NCBI GenBank assembly: GCA_934467415.1
Contig: CAKSLQ010000003.1
Coordinates: 134,708-198,707, forward strand
Origin: an uncultured Eubacteriales bacterium
Lineage (GTDB): Bacteria > Bacillota > Clostridia > Oscillospirales > CAG-272
DNA length: 64,000 nt
Reading direction: 5' to 3'
The notes below the pieces were generated by a model. That model did not search any database. It had not been told where the DNA came from and worked only from the letters and a program-made list of their open reading frames with translations. Below are positions 1 through 10,841 of this stretch, in pieces. A program made the translations under genes and the position numbers. Every line of letters begins with the position of its first letter. Position 1 is the stretch's first letter.

Positions 1-2
1 GC

Positions 3-1847
3 TTCGACAATTTCCGCGTCAGCGTCTACGAGGACGATGTCATGCCCGCGATGGGCGGCAGCGTCACGCTGTCGGGGCTTGCGTTTGCCGCCTCGGCGGA
101 CGCGGCCGTGACCGACGGCACGCTCACGGCTGGGACGGTCCTCTCGGCCGCAGACTTCGGCAGTGCCGCCGACTTTGCGGCGGACATCCGCTGCGAGCGC
201 CGTATGCTCTTTTATTTCGGTATGCGCGATGCGAAAAACGGCTTTGCCGCCGAAATAAACCGCGCCGAGGAGACCGTGGTGCTGTATGCCGTCCGGGACG
301 GCGCGTTTGTCTGGCTCGGCGAGCGGCATGTGCCGGTCACGGACGATTTCTGCCGCCTGCGCGCCCGTGTGCGCGATGAAGTTGTCTCGGTCTGGTACGA
401 CTGCTACGGGGAGAGCGACGACCTCTATCCGCTGATTGAGCTTGCGCAGGATGGCGCGGCCGCCGGGCGGTTCGGCGTCCTCTGCGAGGGCGGCGAAGCG
501 AAGAACTTCACCGTGACCGGTGCGGGTGAGGCATATGCGGGCAAAACCTTTGTCAACCCGGTCTGCTACGGCGCAGACCCGGATGTGCTTTACCACGACG
601 GCGTGTATTACCTCTACATCCGCAAGGTCGTCGGCGACGATCCGTTCACGGTGTACACCTCGACCGATATGGTCAACTGGACGGAGCGGGGCGGGGTCTA
701 CAAGTGGCAGAAGGGCTGGAGCAGCAAGTACCACTTCATGAGTCCGAACGTCTTTTACTGCGACGGTATGTTCTATCTGCTGTTCCAGGCGTGGAACAAC
801 GACACCGACAAGAGCGCGCGGCTGTTCTATGCCAGCGCAAAGTCGCCGCTCGGACCGTTTGAGGGCTGCACGATGCTGCACGATGTCCACGAGATCGGCG
901 GACATCCGTTTGTGGACGACGACGGCAAGGTCTATATCACGCTCTGCCGCTTTGACTTCGGCTCAAACCTGTATATCGAGGAGGTCACGGTGAAGGACGG
1001 CGTCATCACGCCGAAGCCCGAGACCTGCAAGCTGATCCTCTATCCGCAGACTGCCTATGAGGTCAACGGCCGCGGCCGCACGGTGGAGGGCGGCGTGCCG
1101 TGGAAGCACGGCGGCTATTATTACATGTTTTATGCCGTTGGCAGCTACAAGCTGCATTACGGGCAGAGCTATGCGGTGTCGAAGAACATCTACGGCCCGT
1201 ACGAGAAGTACGAGTACAATCCGTTCCTCGTCTACAATGCGGCGGTGGACGGCCCGGGCGACGCGGTCATCCTGCCCTCGCCGGACGGAGAGGAGCTGTA
1301 TCTCGTCTACCATCAGCACAATGCGATCGGCACGGTCTCGCCGCGCATGACCTGCATTGACCGGCTGAAATTTGTCCCGAATCCGGACGGCGGCCCCGAT
1401 GTGCCGGTGACGGCGGGGCCGTCCTCCACGCCGCAGCCCGTGCCGTCCGGCGCGGCGGAGACCCCTGCGGCGGCCGAAACCAAAGTGACGCTGACGCTCG
1501 GCAGCCGGGCGGCGACGCGGAATGATACCGCCGTGACGCTGGATGCCGCGCCGCTCTCCCGCGGCGGGCGCATGATGCTGCCCATCCGCTTTGTGGCCGA
1601 GGCGTTCGGCGCGGCGGTCGGCTGGGACGGCGACACCGCCACGGCGACCGTGGCGGCCGGGGACACGGTTATCACCGTGCGGATCGGCGAAAAGCAGATC
1701 TTTGTGAACGGCAATGCCGTGCCGCTCGACACCGCCGCCTTCATCGAGGGCGGGCGCACCTATCTGCCGGTGCGCGCCGTTGCCGACGCGCTCGGCGCGG
1801 CGGTCGGCTGGGACGGCGACACCGCCACGGCGACTCTGACGAAGTGA
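3..1847 (+). CDS. GH43-like secreted glycosidase with C-terminal stalk domain (5' end outside window)
   Basis: The frame is open to the window edge, so the 5' end, including any signal peptide, is missing; 614 residues are visible. Residues 1 to about 170 look like the end of a concanavalin-type beta-sandwich (it opens with FDNFRVSVYED). From about 185 to 455 there are beta-propeller blades of the GH43 type: ADPDVLYHDGVYYLY (candidate base D192), PFVDDDGKVYI, and VEGGVPWKHGGYYYMFY (candidate acid E362). The blade that usually has Ile-Asp before the DDDG turn reads IGGHPF here, so the pKa-modulating Asp seems absent. After a Pro/Thr/Ala linker, residues 495-614 form a copper-amine-oxidase-N-like stalk (LPIRFVAEAFGAAVGW, then LPVRAVADALGAAVGW), common in Clostridia surface proteins. 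Family fairly sure; substrate unknown. Confidence 0.8.
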   Translation, partial: FDNFRVSVYEDDVMPAMGGSVTLSGLAFAASADAAVTDGTLTAGTVLSAADFGSAADFAADIRCERRMLFYFGMRDAKNGFAAEINRAEETVVLYAVRDGAFVWLGERHVPVTDDFCRLRARVRDEVVSVWYDCYGESDDLYPLIELAQDGAAAGRFGVLCEGGEAKNFTVTGAGEAYAGKTFVNPVCYGADPDVLYHDGVYYLYIRKVVGDDPFTVYTSTDMVNWTERGGVYKWQKGWSSKYHFMSPNVFYCDGMFYLLFQAWNNDTDKSARLFYASAKSPLGPFEGCTMLHDVHEIGGHPFVDDDGKVYITLCRFDFGSNLYIEEVTVKDGVITPKPETCKLILYPQTAYEVNGRGRTVEGGVPWKHGGYYYMFYAVGSYKLHYGQSYAVSKNIYGPYEKYEYNPFLVYNAAVDGPGDAVILPSPDGEELYLVYHQHNAIGTVSPRMTCIDRLKFVPNPDGGPDVPVTAGPSSTPQPVPSGAAETPAAAETKVTLTLGSRAATRNDTAVTLDAAPLSRGGRMMLPIRFVAEAFGAAVGWDGDTATATVAAGDTVITVRIGEKQIFVNGNAVPLDTAAFIEGGRTYLPVRAVADALGAAVGWDGDTATATLTK

Positions 1848-1869
1848 GCGCGGGATGCGCGGGTGCAAA

Positions 1870-1904
1870 GAAAAAAGCGGGGCGACGGTGCTCCGCTTTT
1901 TTTC
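1870..1904 (+). terminator. Rho-independent terminator after the GH43-like gene
   Basis: The arms AAAAAAGCGG and CCGCTTTTTT pair around a 12-nt loop and end in a T-run, about 20 bases past the stop codon. Confidence 0.8.
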
Positions 1905-1913
1905 GCTTTGACG

Positions 1914-1942
1914 TTGACATCTTCTATATAGGGTGCTATAAT
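1914..1942 (+). promoter_or_regulatory. Sigma-A promoter for alaS
   Basis: A perfect TTGACA (1914-1919) and TATAAT (1937-1942) are separated by 17 bases. The leader before alaS is only about 55 bases, too short for a T-box riboswitch, so constitutive transcription is likely. Confidence 0.85.
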
Positions 1943-2001
1943 ATTTTGGATCATTTTTTGTGATAATGAATTTTATACAGATAAAAGGACAGGAAACCGC
2001 C

Positions 2002-4629
<2,628 letters not shown>

Positions 4630-4666
4630 AGGTAATAAGGTAGGAAATGCAGGGCGGCGCGTTCTC

Positions 4667-4812
4667 CAAGCCTTCCCCTTGGGGGAAGGGGGACCGCACC
4701 CGCGGTGGATGAGGGATTGCAGGCAGCAGGCACAGCATTGTGTGATGCTTTGCTTGCATCAATCCCTCATCAGTCGCCTACGGCGACAGCTTCCCCAATG
4801 GGGAAGCCTAAG
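4667..4812. repeat. Intergenic palindromic repeat element
   Basis: Terminal inverted sequences (AAGCCTTCCCCTTGGGGGAA at the left, CTTCCCCAATGGGGAAGCCT at the right) enclose inner sequence ending in a TCAGTCGCCTACGGCGACAG-type hairpin. No gene is seen. The same modules recur near 4861, 9757, 18424, 19098, 28266 and 35967, so this is one member of a dispersed non-coding family. Confidence 0.75.
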
Positions 4813-4860
4813 AGGCGCCGACCCCTACCGGGTTTGTGGAGAATCTGCACAATCTGTCTT

Positions 4861-4970
4861 TCAGCTCCCTCGGTGAGGGAGCTGTCGCCGAAGGCGACTG
4901 AGGGAGTTTTGCTCTGAGCGAAACTCCTTCCACCGCTGGCGCGGTCCCCCTCCCTCAATGAGGGAGGTAT
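4861..4970. repeat. Intergenic palindromic repeat element, second type
   Basis: It begins with the hairpin CAGCTCCCTCGGTGAGGGAG and ends with CCCTCCCTCAATGAGGGAGG. The interior holds TCGCCGAAGGCGA and ACTCCTTCCACCGCTGGCGC. The 3' part matches the copy at about 63810-63870. It is non-coding and lies between alaS and the rpmH promoter. Confidence 0.7.
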
Positions 4971-5010
4971 AATTACTGTCCATCCCATCGAATTAAATTT
5001 CAAAAAACAC

Positions 5011-5039
5011 TTGACAAGCTATATCCGATTTCGTATAAT
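5011..5039 (+). promoter_or_regulatory. Sigma-A promoter for the rpmH operon
   Basis: Perfect TTGACA (5011-5016) and TATAAT (5034-5039) with a 17-base spacer, about 65 bases ahead of rpmH. No DnaA-box cluster was seen around it. Confidence 0.9.
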
Positions 5040-5106
5040 ATAGATTGTCTTATTGTGAATACACGCGAAGTTTCCGCTTCCGAAATACTGCAAGGAGGTG
5101 CAACCA

Positions 5107-5241
5107 ATGCTCAGAACTTACCAGCCTAAAAAGCGTCAGAGAAAAAAAGAACACGGCTTCAGAAAGAGAATGAGAACTGCCGACGGCAGAAAGGTTCTCA
5201 AGAGACGCCGCGCTAAGGGCAGAGCAAGACTCACCTATTGA
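5107..5241 (+). CDS. rpmH: 50S ribosomal protein L34
   Basis: A 44-residue basic protein of the large ribosomal subunit, missed by simple length cut-offs. The translation begins MLRTYQPKKRQRKKEHGF, followed by the MRTADGRKVLKRRRAKGR core typical of L34. The ribosome-binding site AAGGAGGTG lies at 5092-5100. It opens the conserved rpmH-rnpA-yidD-yidC-jag-mnmE block. A hairpin with a T-run follows and may partly attenuate transcription into rnpA. Confidence 0.98.
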   Translation: MLRTYQPKKRQRKKEHGFRKRMRTADGRKVLKRRRAKGRARLTY

Positions 5242-5283
5242 TGAGCCGCTTTCTGCCTCGCTCCCCACGGGAGTTTCAAATCT

Positions 5284-5317
5284 CCGATAACTCTTTGTGA
5301 GGTTATCGGGGTTTTTG
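5284..5317 (+). terminator. Hairpin terminator or attenuator between rpmH and rnpA
   Basis: CCGATAAC (5284-5291) pairs with GTTATCGG (5302-5309), followed by GGTTTTTG. In this position such hairpins usually lower rnpA expression relative to rpmH. Confidence 0.7.
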
Positions 5318-5372
5318 ATTATTCGGCCCGTTTTGAAGATCCCGGCGAAAACCAATCGGAAGGGGTAGACCC

Positions 5373-5744
5373 GTGAAATACCGCGCTATCTGCGAAAACC
5401 ATCTGTATTCCAAGGCATATAAAAAAGGGGCACGGGCGGTCACATCGACCGTTGCCGTCTATGTCCTGCCCGACTACAAAAAACACGCGCTGATGAAGGC
5501 AAATCCCGAAAAGAAGTATATCAACCGCGTGGGCCTCACGGTCGGCAAACGCATCGGCGGCGCCGTCGCGCGCAGCCGCGCAAAACGCATCATCCGGCAC
5601 GCATACCGGAACATTGATACAGCTACGCCCGTGAAAACGGGGCATCTCGTCGTGATCGTCGCGCGCGAGGGCATTACCGGGAAAAAAACGCAGGACATCG
5701 AGCGCGATCTCCGATACGCGCTCCGCAAAACCGGGCTTCTATGA
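5373..5744 (+). CDS. rnpA: Ribonuclease P protein component
   Basis: Basic protein cofactor of RNase P, which matures tRNA 5' ends. 123 residues, usual size. The conserved RNR-type helix is visible as GAVARSRAKRIIRHAYR in the middle of the protein, after VGLTVGKRIG. It directly follows rpmH and overlaps yidD by 4 bases (ATGA at 5741-5744), which indicates translational coupling. Confidence 0.96.
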   Translation: MKYRAICENHLYSKAYKKGARAVTSTVAVYVLPDYKKHALMKANPEKKYINRVGLTVGKRIGGAVARSRAKRIIRHAYRNIDTATPVKTGHLVVIVAREGITGKKTQDIERDLRYALRKTGLL

Positions 5745-6016
5745 AGCATCTCTGCATTTTTCTCATCGAGCTGTATCGGAAGTATATTTCCCCGCATAAG
5801 AGGAGTTGTTGCAGGTTCAGTCCGACCTGTTCTGCCTACGCCCTCGAGGCGTTTCAAAAACGCGGCTTTTTCTGCGGGCTGATTCTCACCGTGTACCGCA
5901 TCCTCCGCTGCAATCCGTTTTGCCGCGGCGGCTATGACCCGGTGCCGGACAAAGGATTTCGCCCCTACACCAAACAACCGGACGGGGAAACCGACGAAGA
6001 CAAGGACAAGCAATGA
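5741..6016 (+). CDS. yidD: Membrane protein insertion efficiency factor YidD
   Basis: Small protein thought to help YidC insert membrane proteins. 91 residues; the family core is intact: YRKYISPHKRSCCRFSPTCS followed by AYALEAF and a CNPFCRGGYDPVP tail. The extra acidic C-terminus (DGETDEDKDKQ) is unremarkable. It is coupled to rnpA by a 4-base overlap and lies 29 bases before yidC. Confidence 0.95.
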   Translation: MKHLCIFLIELYRKYISPHKRSCCRFSPTCSAYALEAFQKRGFFCGLILTVYRILRCNPFCRGGYDPVPDKGFRPYTKQPDGETDEDKDKQ

Positions 6017-6045
6017 AAGGACGCCGCTTGTGCGGCGGTTGAAAC

Positions 6046-7212
6046 ATGGAATTTATCAACATCCCATTTGCGTATATCATGCGCTGGTTTGACGGCTTCA
6101 CGCATTCCTATGCGCTGTCGCTCCTGCTGTTTGCGATCCTGATCAAGGTGATCTTCATCCCGGTCGGCATCAAGCAGCAGAAGAACCAGATCAAGATGGC
6201 ATCGCTCCGTCCGAAGGAGGCGGTCATCAAAAAGAAATATGCCGGGCGCACCGACCGTGCCACCCAGCAGAAGATGCAGCAGGAGCTGATGGAGCTTCAG
6301 CAGAAGGAGAACGCAAGCCCGCTTGGCGGCTGCCTGCCGCTTCTCATCCAGATGGTCTTCATCATCATTCTGTATCAGATCATCCGCAACCCGCTGACCT
6401 ACATCTGCCAGATGAGCAAGGACGCGATCGTCGAGCTGGCAGAGCAGATCGGCTATACCGTCGGCGGCAGCGCCGTGACGCTGGAGAACATCGGCAAGAT
6501 CGACCAGATCAGCATGATCGCACAGATCCCGGCCGACCTCAAGGCATCTATGCCCGCGCTCGTCAACCTGCCGAACTTCAATTTCCTCGGTCTTGACCTG
6601 TCGATGACCCCGATGCTTGTCTGGAACAGCTTCATCGGCAAGTCGGCCATGACGATCTTCGGCGACGCTGCGCCCACGATCGTCAACGTCATTCTCTATG
6701 CGCTCATTCCGCTCATCTGCTTTTTGTCGCAGGTGCTCACGATGAAGCTGACCCGCAAGTTCACCTATCAGTCGCAGGCCATGCAGACCGAACAGGGGGC
6801 AAACGGATGCAGCACGCAGATGATGGACTGGTCCATGCCGCTGCTCTCGCTGTTCTTCTGCTTCACGTTCCCGCTTGCGATCGGCCTGTACTGGATCTAT
6901 CAGAACATCCTTTCCTTCGCGCAGACCGTTATCCTCGCCAAGACCATGCCCATTCCGGTGCTGACCGACGAGGACTACAAGCGCGCCGAGAAGGAAATGA
7001 AGGCCAAGGGCTATGACACGAAGCGTGCCGACCTGCCCCGCGTCCGTTCGCTCCACCACATTGACGACGATGACTACGAGGATCTGCCCGACGCGCCGAA
7101 GGACGGCGCAAAGGGGACGTCGCAGCCGCTGCTGAACGGCGAGAAAGTCCCCGTCAAGGATGAGAGCGACAAAAAAGCGCCGAAGCTGAAGGACGAAAGC
7201 GACAAAAAGTAA
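6046..7212 (+). CDS. yidC: Membrane protein insertase YidC/OxaA family
   Basis: Inner-membrane insertase acting with or without the Sec translocon. 388 residues, of the Gram-positive type without the large extracytoplasmic domain of Proteobacteria. The first membrane segment (ALSLLLFAILIKVIFIPVGI) is followed by a charged cytoplasmic coiled region (residues about 45-95), LGGCLPLLIQMVFIIILYQI, and later hydrophobic segments around residues 205-230 and 265-295. The C-terminus is a Lys/Asp-rich tail with the repeated word KDESDKK. Operon position between yidD and jag is conserved. Confidence 0.95.
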   Translation: MEFINIPFAYIMRWFDGFTHSYALSLLLFAILIKVIFIPVGIKQQKNQIKMASLRPKEAVIKKKYAGRTDRATQQKMQQELMELQQKENASPLGGCLPLLIQMVFIIILYQIIRNPLTYICQMSKDAIVELAEQIGYTVGGSAVTLENIGKIDQISMIAQIPADLKASMPALVNLPNFNFLGLDLSMTPMLVWNSFIGKSAMTIFGDAAPTIVNVILYALIPLICFLSQVLTMKLTRKFTYQSQAMQTEQGANGCSTQMMDWSMPLLSLFFCFTFPLAIGLYWIYQNILSFAQTVILAKTMPIPVLTDEDYKRAEKEMKAKGYDTKRADLPRVRSLHHIDDDDYEDLPDAPKDGAKGTSQPLLNGEKVPVKDESDKKAPKLKDESDKK

Positions 7213-7249
7213 TACGAGAAAGGCGGACGGAAGCGTCCGGATATGAAAT

Positions 7250-8320
7250 ATGGTTACCGAAATCTACGCAACCGGCAAAACGGTCAACGAGGCGTTTGAA
7301 GCGCTGAAGGCAAAGCTCGGCGTCGGCGACCTCGACAGCATCGAGTGGAAGGTTGTCAGCGCCGGCAAGAAGGGCGGCTTCCTGGGTCTCGGCGCGCAGC
7401 CTGCAAAGGTTGTCGCCTTCATCGAGGCAAAGGAAGAAGCGACCGCACCGAAGGAAATGCCGAAGCCCGAAGCAAAGGCGGAAGCAAAGCCCGCGCCCGC
7501 ACCTGCGGCAAAGCCCGAGCCGAAGCCCGCGCCCCGCGCCGACCGCGAGCCGCGCCCCGAGCGCGCCCCGCGCACCGACAGACCCGAGCGCAAGGAACCC
7601 CGCCCGGCAAAGCCGCGCGCCGAGAAAGCGCCCGCACCGGCGCAGAGCGAGCCGAAGCCGAAGAAGCCGAAGACCCCGACCACCGAGGCCGAGCTGAAGG
7701 CGGCCGTCTCCTTTGTCGAGACGCTCATCAAGAACCTTGAAATTGAAGTGGAGGCCACCGTCGGCACCGACGAGGAGAATGCAAGCTGCATCACGATCGA
7801 CGGCAAGGATGCCTCCGTGCTGATCGGCCACCACGGCGAAACGCTGGACGCGCTGCAGTATCTGGCCAACCTCGCGGCCAACCGCGCCGAGGGCAAGGAC
7901 GATCACGAGCGCATCACGGTGGATGTCGCGGGCTACCGCGCCCGCCGCGAGGAAAAGCTCCGCGAGCTTGCCCGCAGACAGGCGGAAAAGGTGCAGAAGT
8001 ACGGCAGAAGCGTGATGCTCGAGCCGATGAATCCCTATGAGCGCCGCATCATTCACGCCGAGATCCAGAACATCGAGGGCGTTTCGACCAACTCGATCGG
8101 CTCGGATTCCAACCGCAAGGTCGTGATTTTCCTGACCGAGAAGGGCATGGGCAGACTGCCGCGCCCGAATGATCGCCGCCGCGGCGACCGCCGGGACGGA
8201 AACCGCCGTCCGCGCCGCACCGAGCGCGCGCCGATGGAAAACACGGCCGCGGAGGAGAGTGTCCCTGCGGAGACCGCGCCCGCCGAAGCGGCAGCGCCGG
8301 TCGAGGGCGACGCAGAATAA
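7250..8320 (+). CDS. jag: Jag/KhpB RNA-binding protein (Jag-N, KH and R3H domains)
   Basis: RNA-binding regulator usually encoded beside yidC. 356 residues. The N-terminal Jag-N domain (about 1-55) has the VTEIYATGKTVNEAFEALK pattern and GGFLGLG. A long low-complexity Pro/Ala/Lys/Arg linker (about 60-145) follows. A KH domain (about 150-235) carries the loop LIGHHGETLDALQYL. An R3H domain (about 238-300) has the R-x3-H pattern within MNPYERRIIHAEI. A basic, then Ala/Glu-rich tail ends the protein. The linker and tail are longer than in most homologues. Confidence 0.95.
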   Translation: MVTEIYATGKTVNEAFEALKAKLGVGDLDSIEWKVVSAGKKGGFLGLGAQPAKVVAFIEAKEEATAPKEMPKPEAKAEAKPAPAPAAKPEPKPAPRADREPRPERAPRTDRPERKEPRPAKPRAEKAPAPAQSEPKPKKPKTPTTEAELKAAVSFVETLIKNLEIEVEATVGTDEENASCITIDGKDASVLIGHHGETLDALQYLANLAANRAEGKDDHERITVDVAGYRARREEKLRELARRQAEKVQKYGRSVMLEPMNPYERRIIHAEIQNIEGVSTNSIGSDSNRKVVIFLTEKGMGRLPRPNDRRRGDRRDGNRRPRRTERAPMENTAAEESVPAETAPAEAAAPVEGDAE

Positions 8321-8338
8321 TTTTTCAGAATACGGAGC

Positions 8339-9742
8339 ATGGCTATGCAAACGGAAACCTTGTTTTCCTCCACCATCGCCGCCGTCTCCACGCCGCGCGG
8401 TAAGGGCGGCGTGGCACTGATCCGCATATCGGGAGAGGAAGCAGCGGCCGTCGCAGGTCGCTGCTTTTTTCCGAAGTGCAAAAAGAGCGTTGATGAGCTG
8501 GAGCCTCGCCGCGCCTATTTCGGCGACATCGTGTCGGGCGGCCGCGTGATCGACGACGGGCTTTGCACGATTTTTCGCGCGCCGCATTCCTACACCGGCG
8601 AGGACATGGCGGAGATCAGCTGCCACGGCGGTATGCTGGTCACCGAGCGGGTGCTGGAGGCGGTCTTTGCCGCGGGCGCTGTCCCGGCGGCGGCGGGCGA
8701 GTTCACGCGCCGCGCGTTTGTCGGCGGCAAGCTGTCGCTGACGAAGGCGGAGGCGATCGCCGAGATTCTCGACGCCAAGAGCGACGCACAGCTTGAGATC
8801 GCGGCGGCGCAGCGGCGCGGCGCGCTCAGCGGGAAGCTGGAGGAAGCGGAAAAAGAGCTGATCGCGCTCTGCGGCGCGGTCTATGCGAAAATTGATTACC
8901 CGGACGAGGATCTTGCCGAGATCGGCGACGATGAATTTGCCGACCGCGCGGCCGCCGTTCTGCGGGGTCTCGACGCGCTCGCCTCGACCTATCGGGCGGG
9001 CAGCGCGATTTTCGAGGGCATCAACACGGTCATCTGCGGCGCGCCGAACCGCGGCAAAAGCTCGCTCTACAACGCGCTCGCCGGGGAGGACGCCGCCATC
9101 GTCACGCCGATCGCGGGGACGACGCGCGACACGCTGGAGCGCGATCTGCCGCTCGGCCGCGTGATGCTGCACCTTGTCGATACGGCGGGCATTCACGGCG
9201 CGGCGGACGAGGTGGAGAAGATCGGCGTCGCCCGCGCGGAGACCCGCGTGCGCGGTGCGGAGCTGGTGTTTTGCCTGTTTGACGCCTCGCAGCCGTTTTC
9301 GGACGAGGACGCCGCGCTGTGCGAGCTGCTCTCCGGCATCGGCGCGCCGAAGATTGCGCTTCTGAACAAGCTCGATGTCAGGTGCGGCGCGTTCACGATC
9401 CCCGCGCGTTATCGCACGCTGTTCTGCGAGGTCATCGAGATCAGCGCGAAGAGCGGGGAAGGGCTGGATCGCCTGCGCGAGACCGTGGAGAACCTCTTTT
9501 CGGTCGGCGCGATCGAGACGCCGAACGCCGCCGTCATCACCAACGCCCGGCAATTTGCCGCGCTCTCCGAGGCGCGCACCTGTGTCGGCGATGCGATCCA
9601 CGCCGTGAAGAGCGGCATGGGCGCGGACGTCGCGTCGAGCGACCTTGAGCGCGCCATCGCCACGCTCGGCGAGCTGGACGGCCGCCGCGTGTCCGAGGCG
9701 ATCGTCTCGGAAATTTTCTCGCACTTCTGCGTGGGGAAATAA
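8339..9742 (+). CDS. mnmE: tRNA modification GTPase MnmE
   Basis: GTPase that, with MnmG, builds the cmnm5/nm5 group on wobble uridine 34 of some tRNAs. 467 residues. The N-terminal folate-binding domain opens TIAAVSTPRGKGGVALIRIS. The G domain has the P-loop GAPNRGKSS, the G3 motif DTAGIHGAADEVEKIG and NKLD. The protein ends in CVGK, the conserved C-terminal Cys. Starts at 8339 and 8345 are both possible behind the same CGGAG. mnmG, often next, is not in this window; the block ends here. Confidence 0.96.
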   Translation: MAMQTETLFSSTIAAVSTPRGKGGVALIRISGEEAAAVAGRCFFPKCKKSVDELEPRRAYFGDIVSGGRVIDDGLCTIFRAPHSYTGEDMAEISCHGGMLVTERVLEAVFAAGAVPAAAGEFTRRAFVGGKLSLTKAEAIAEILDAKSDAQLEIAAAQRRGALSGKLEEAEKELIALCGAVYAKIDYPDEDLAEIGDDEFADRAAAVLRGLDALASTYRAGSAIFEGINTVICGAPNRGKSSLYNALAGEDAAIVTPIAGTTRDTLERDLPLGRVMLHLVDTAGIHGAADEVEKIGVARAETRVRGAELVFCLFDASQPFSDEDAALCELLSGIGAPKIALLNKLDVRCGAFTIPARYRTLFCEVIEISAKSGEGLDRLRETVENLFSVGAIETPNAAVITNARQFAALSEARTCVGDAIHAVKSGMGADVASSDLERAIATLGELDGRRVSEAIVSEIFSHFCVGK

Positions 9743-9756
9743 GTAAGCGGGGATTT

Positions 9757-9866
9757 GGCTCCCCTGTGCAAGGGGAGCTGGCGCGCAGCGCCTGAGGGGT
9801 TGTTATTGTATAGAACAATCCCTCCGTCGGCTACGCCGACACCTCCCTTTACACAAGGGAGGCTTT
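9757..9866. repeat. Intergenic palindromic repeat element
   Basis: Left arm GGCTCCCCTGTGCAAGGGGAGC and right arm CTCCCTTTACACAAGGGAGG, with an inner GTCGGCTACGCCGAC palindrome. Same family as the elements near 18424 and 19098. It lies between convergent mnmE and the minus-strand gene at 9884 and may also serve as a terminator. Confidence 0.7.
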
Positions 9867-9883
9867 TCCATCCCCCCGCTGTG

Positions 9884-10351
9884 CTATCCGCGCTTTTTCG
9901 GCATGAACAGCATCACGAGGACGACCACGGCGAGGATGACGAGGACGGCGAGGATGATCCCGAAGACCATTCCCGCGCCGTCCGTCCCGGCAGCGGTATC
10001 GGGCATGGAGGTGCTTGACGCGGCAGAGCCGCTCTCCGCGCCGCTTCGCCCCGGCAGGATGTTGTCGTCGTTCAGCCCGAAGTCGTCGCCCGTGACCGAG
10101 CCGGTCGCGCCGTCGCCTCCGTCGTCGGCCATCGTGATGTCAAAGCCGTTCCGGATGCGGTGCGCCTCGCCCGGCATCGGCTCGCTGACGTCGCTGACCG
10201 CGCCGTCGCGTGCATCGCCGAAGCGGACGTTCCCGTCCGAGACCACGCCGTTTTCGTACATTTCTTCGAGCGTTGCGGCGGCTGCCGCCAGCGTCAGCAG
10301 CGCTGCGGCGACGACAAGCGCGGCAAGACGGATCGGATTTTTTATTTTCAT
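9884..10351 (-). CDS. Small exported protein with C-terminal membrane anchor, function unknown
   Basis: 155 residues. The N-terminal signal-like segment (IRLAALVVAAALLTLAAAAA) is followed by an acidic, Gly/Ser/Ala-rich domain without Cys, then a C-terminal membrane helix (VFGIILAVLVILAVVVLVML) and a KKRG cytoplasmic tail. The architecture resembles a sortase-free membrane-anchored surface protein. AAGGAAG precedes the ATG at a good distance, supporting a real gene. I do not recognise the middle domain. It has no operon partner. Confidence 0.65.
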   Translation of the reverse strand: MKIKNPIRLAALVVAAALLTLAAAAATLEEMYENGVVSDGNVRFGDARDGAVSDVSEPMPGEAHRIRNGFDITMADDGGDGATGSVTGDDFGLNDDNILPGRSGAESGSAASSTSMPDTAAGTDGAGMVFGIILAVLVILAVVVLVMLFMPKKRG

Positions 10352-10429
10352 TTTGAATTCTTCCTTTCTTTGTGCGGTGTACAGTCACAGTATGCCCGCG
10401 GACAGGCAGGACCATGCAAAGGAGCAGAT

Positions 10430-10768
10430 ATGGAAAGCAAGCGCTTTACGAAAAACGACAGCGGCTTCACCTGTGCCAACTGCGGCGCCGCGGTCGAGCC
10501 GCTCGGCTCATCCTCGCGCGACCATTGCCCGTATTGTCTCTGCTCGATCCACATCGACAATATGCCGGGCGACCGCGCCAATCCCTGCCACGGTATTCTC
10601 GACCCCGTGCGCGTGGAGCTGAACCCGAAAAAGGGCTATGTCATCGTCTACCGATGCCGCCGTTGCGGCGAGATCAAGCGCAACCGCGCCGCCAACGACG
10701 CGCGCGTGCAGCCGGATGACATTGACCGAATCATCAAATTGACCGCCGTCGAGGGCGAAAACTTGTAA
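10430..10768 (+). CDS. RNHCP domain protein (zinc-ribbon-like)
   Basis: 112 residues. The start at 10430 is chosen because AAAGGAG lies at 10418-10424; longer in-frame starts have none. The sequence shows FTCANCGAAVEPLGSSSRDH then CPYCLCSIHIDN, matching the RNHCP-type pattern (Arg-Asp-His-Cys-Pro here), with a second Cys pair in YRCRRCGEIKRNRAA. Four CxxC-type pairs suggest two zinc sites. The biological role of the family is not established. Probably monocistronic, or co-transcribed with the lipoprotein gene downstream. Confidence 0.8.
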   Translation: MESKRFTKNDSGFTCANCGAAVEPLGSSSRDHCPYCLCSIHIDNMPGDRANPCHGILDPVRVELNPKKGYVIVYRCRRCGEIKRNRAANDARVQPDDIDRIIKLTAVEGENL

Positions 10769-10778
10769 AAATTGCGTC

Positions 10779-10807
10779 TTGTATCTTGTGCGCAACTATG
10801 GTAAAAT
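10779..10807 (+). promoter_or_regulatory. Probable promoter for the lipoprotein-xpt unit
   Basis: TTGTAT (10779-10784) and TAAAAT (10802-10807) with a 17-base spacer, in the gap after the RNHCP gene. Confidence 0.5.
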
Positions 10808-10841
10808 AGTCGCATAAACGGTGTGCGGGAGGTGTTGTGTC

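Noticed and set aside
1943..2001. T-box riboswitch ahead of alaS
   Set aside because: The leader is about 55 bases, too short, and has no T-box-like TGGNACCGCG.
4630..5106. Chromosome origin near rpmH
   Set aside because: No cluster of DnaA boxes or AT-rich unwinding region; the space is filled by repeats and one promoter.
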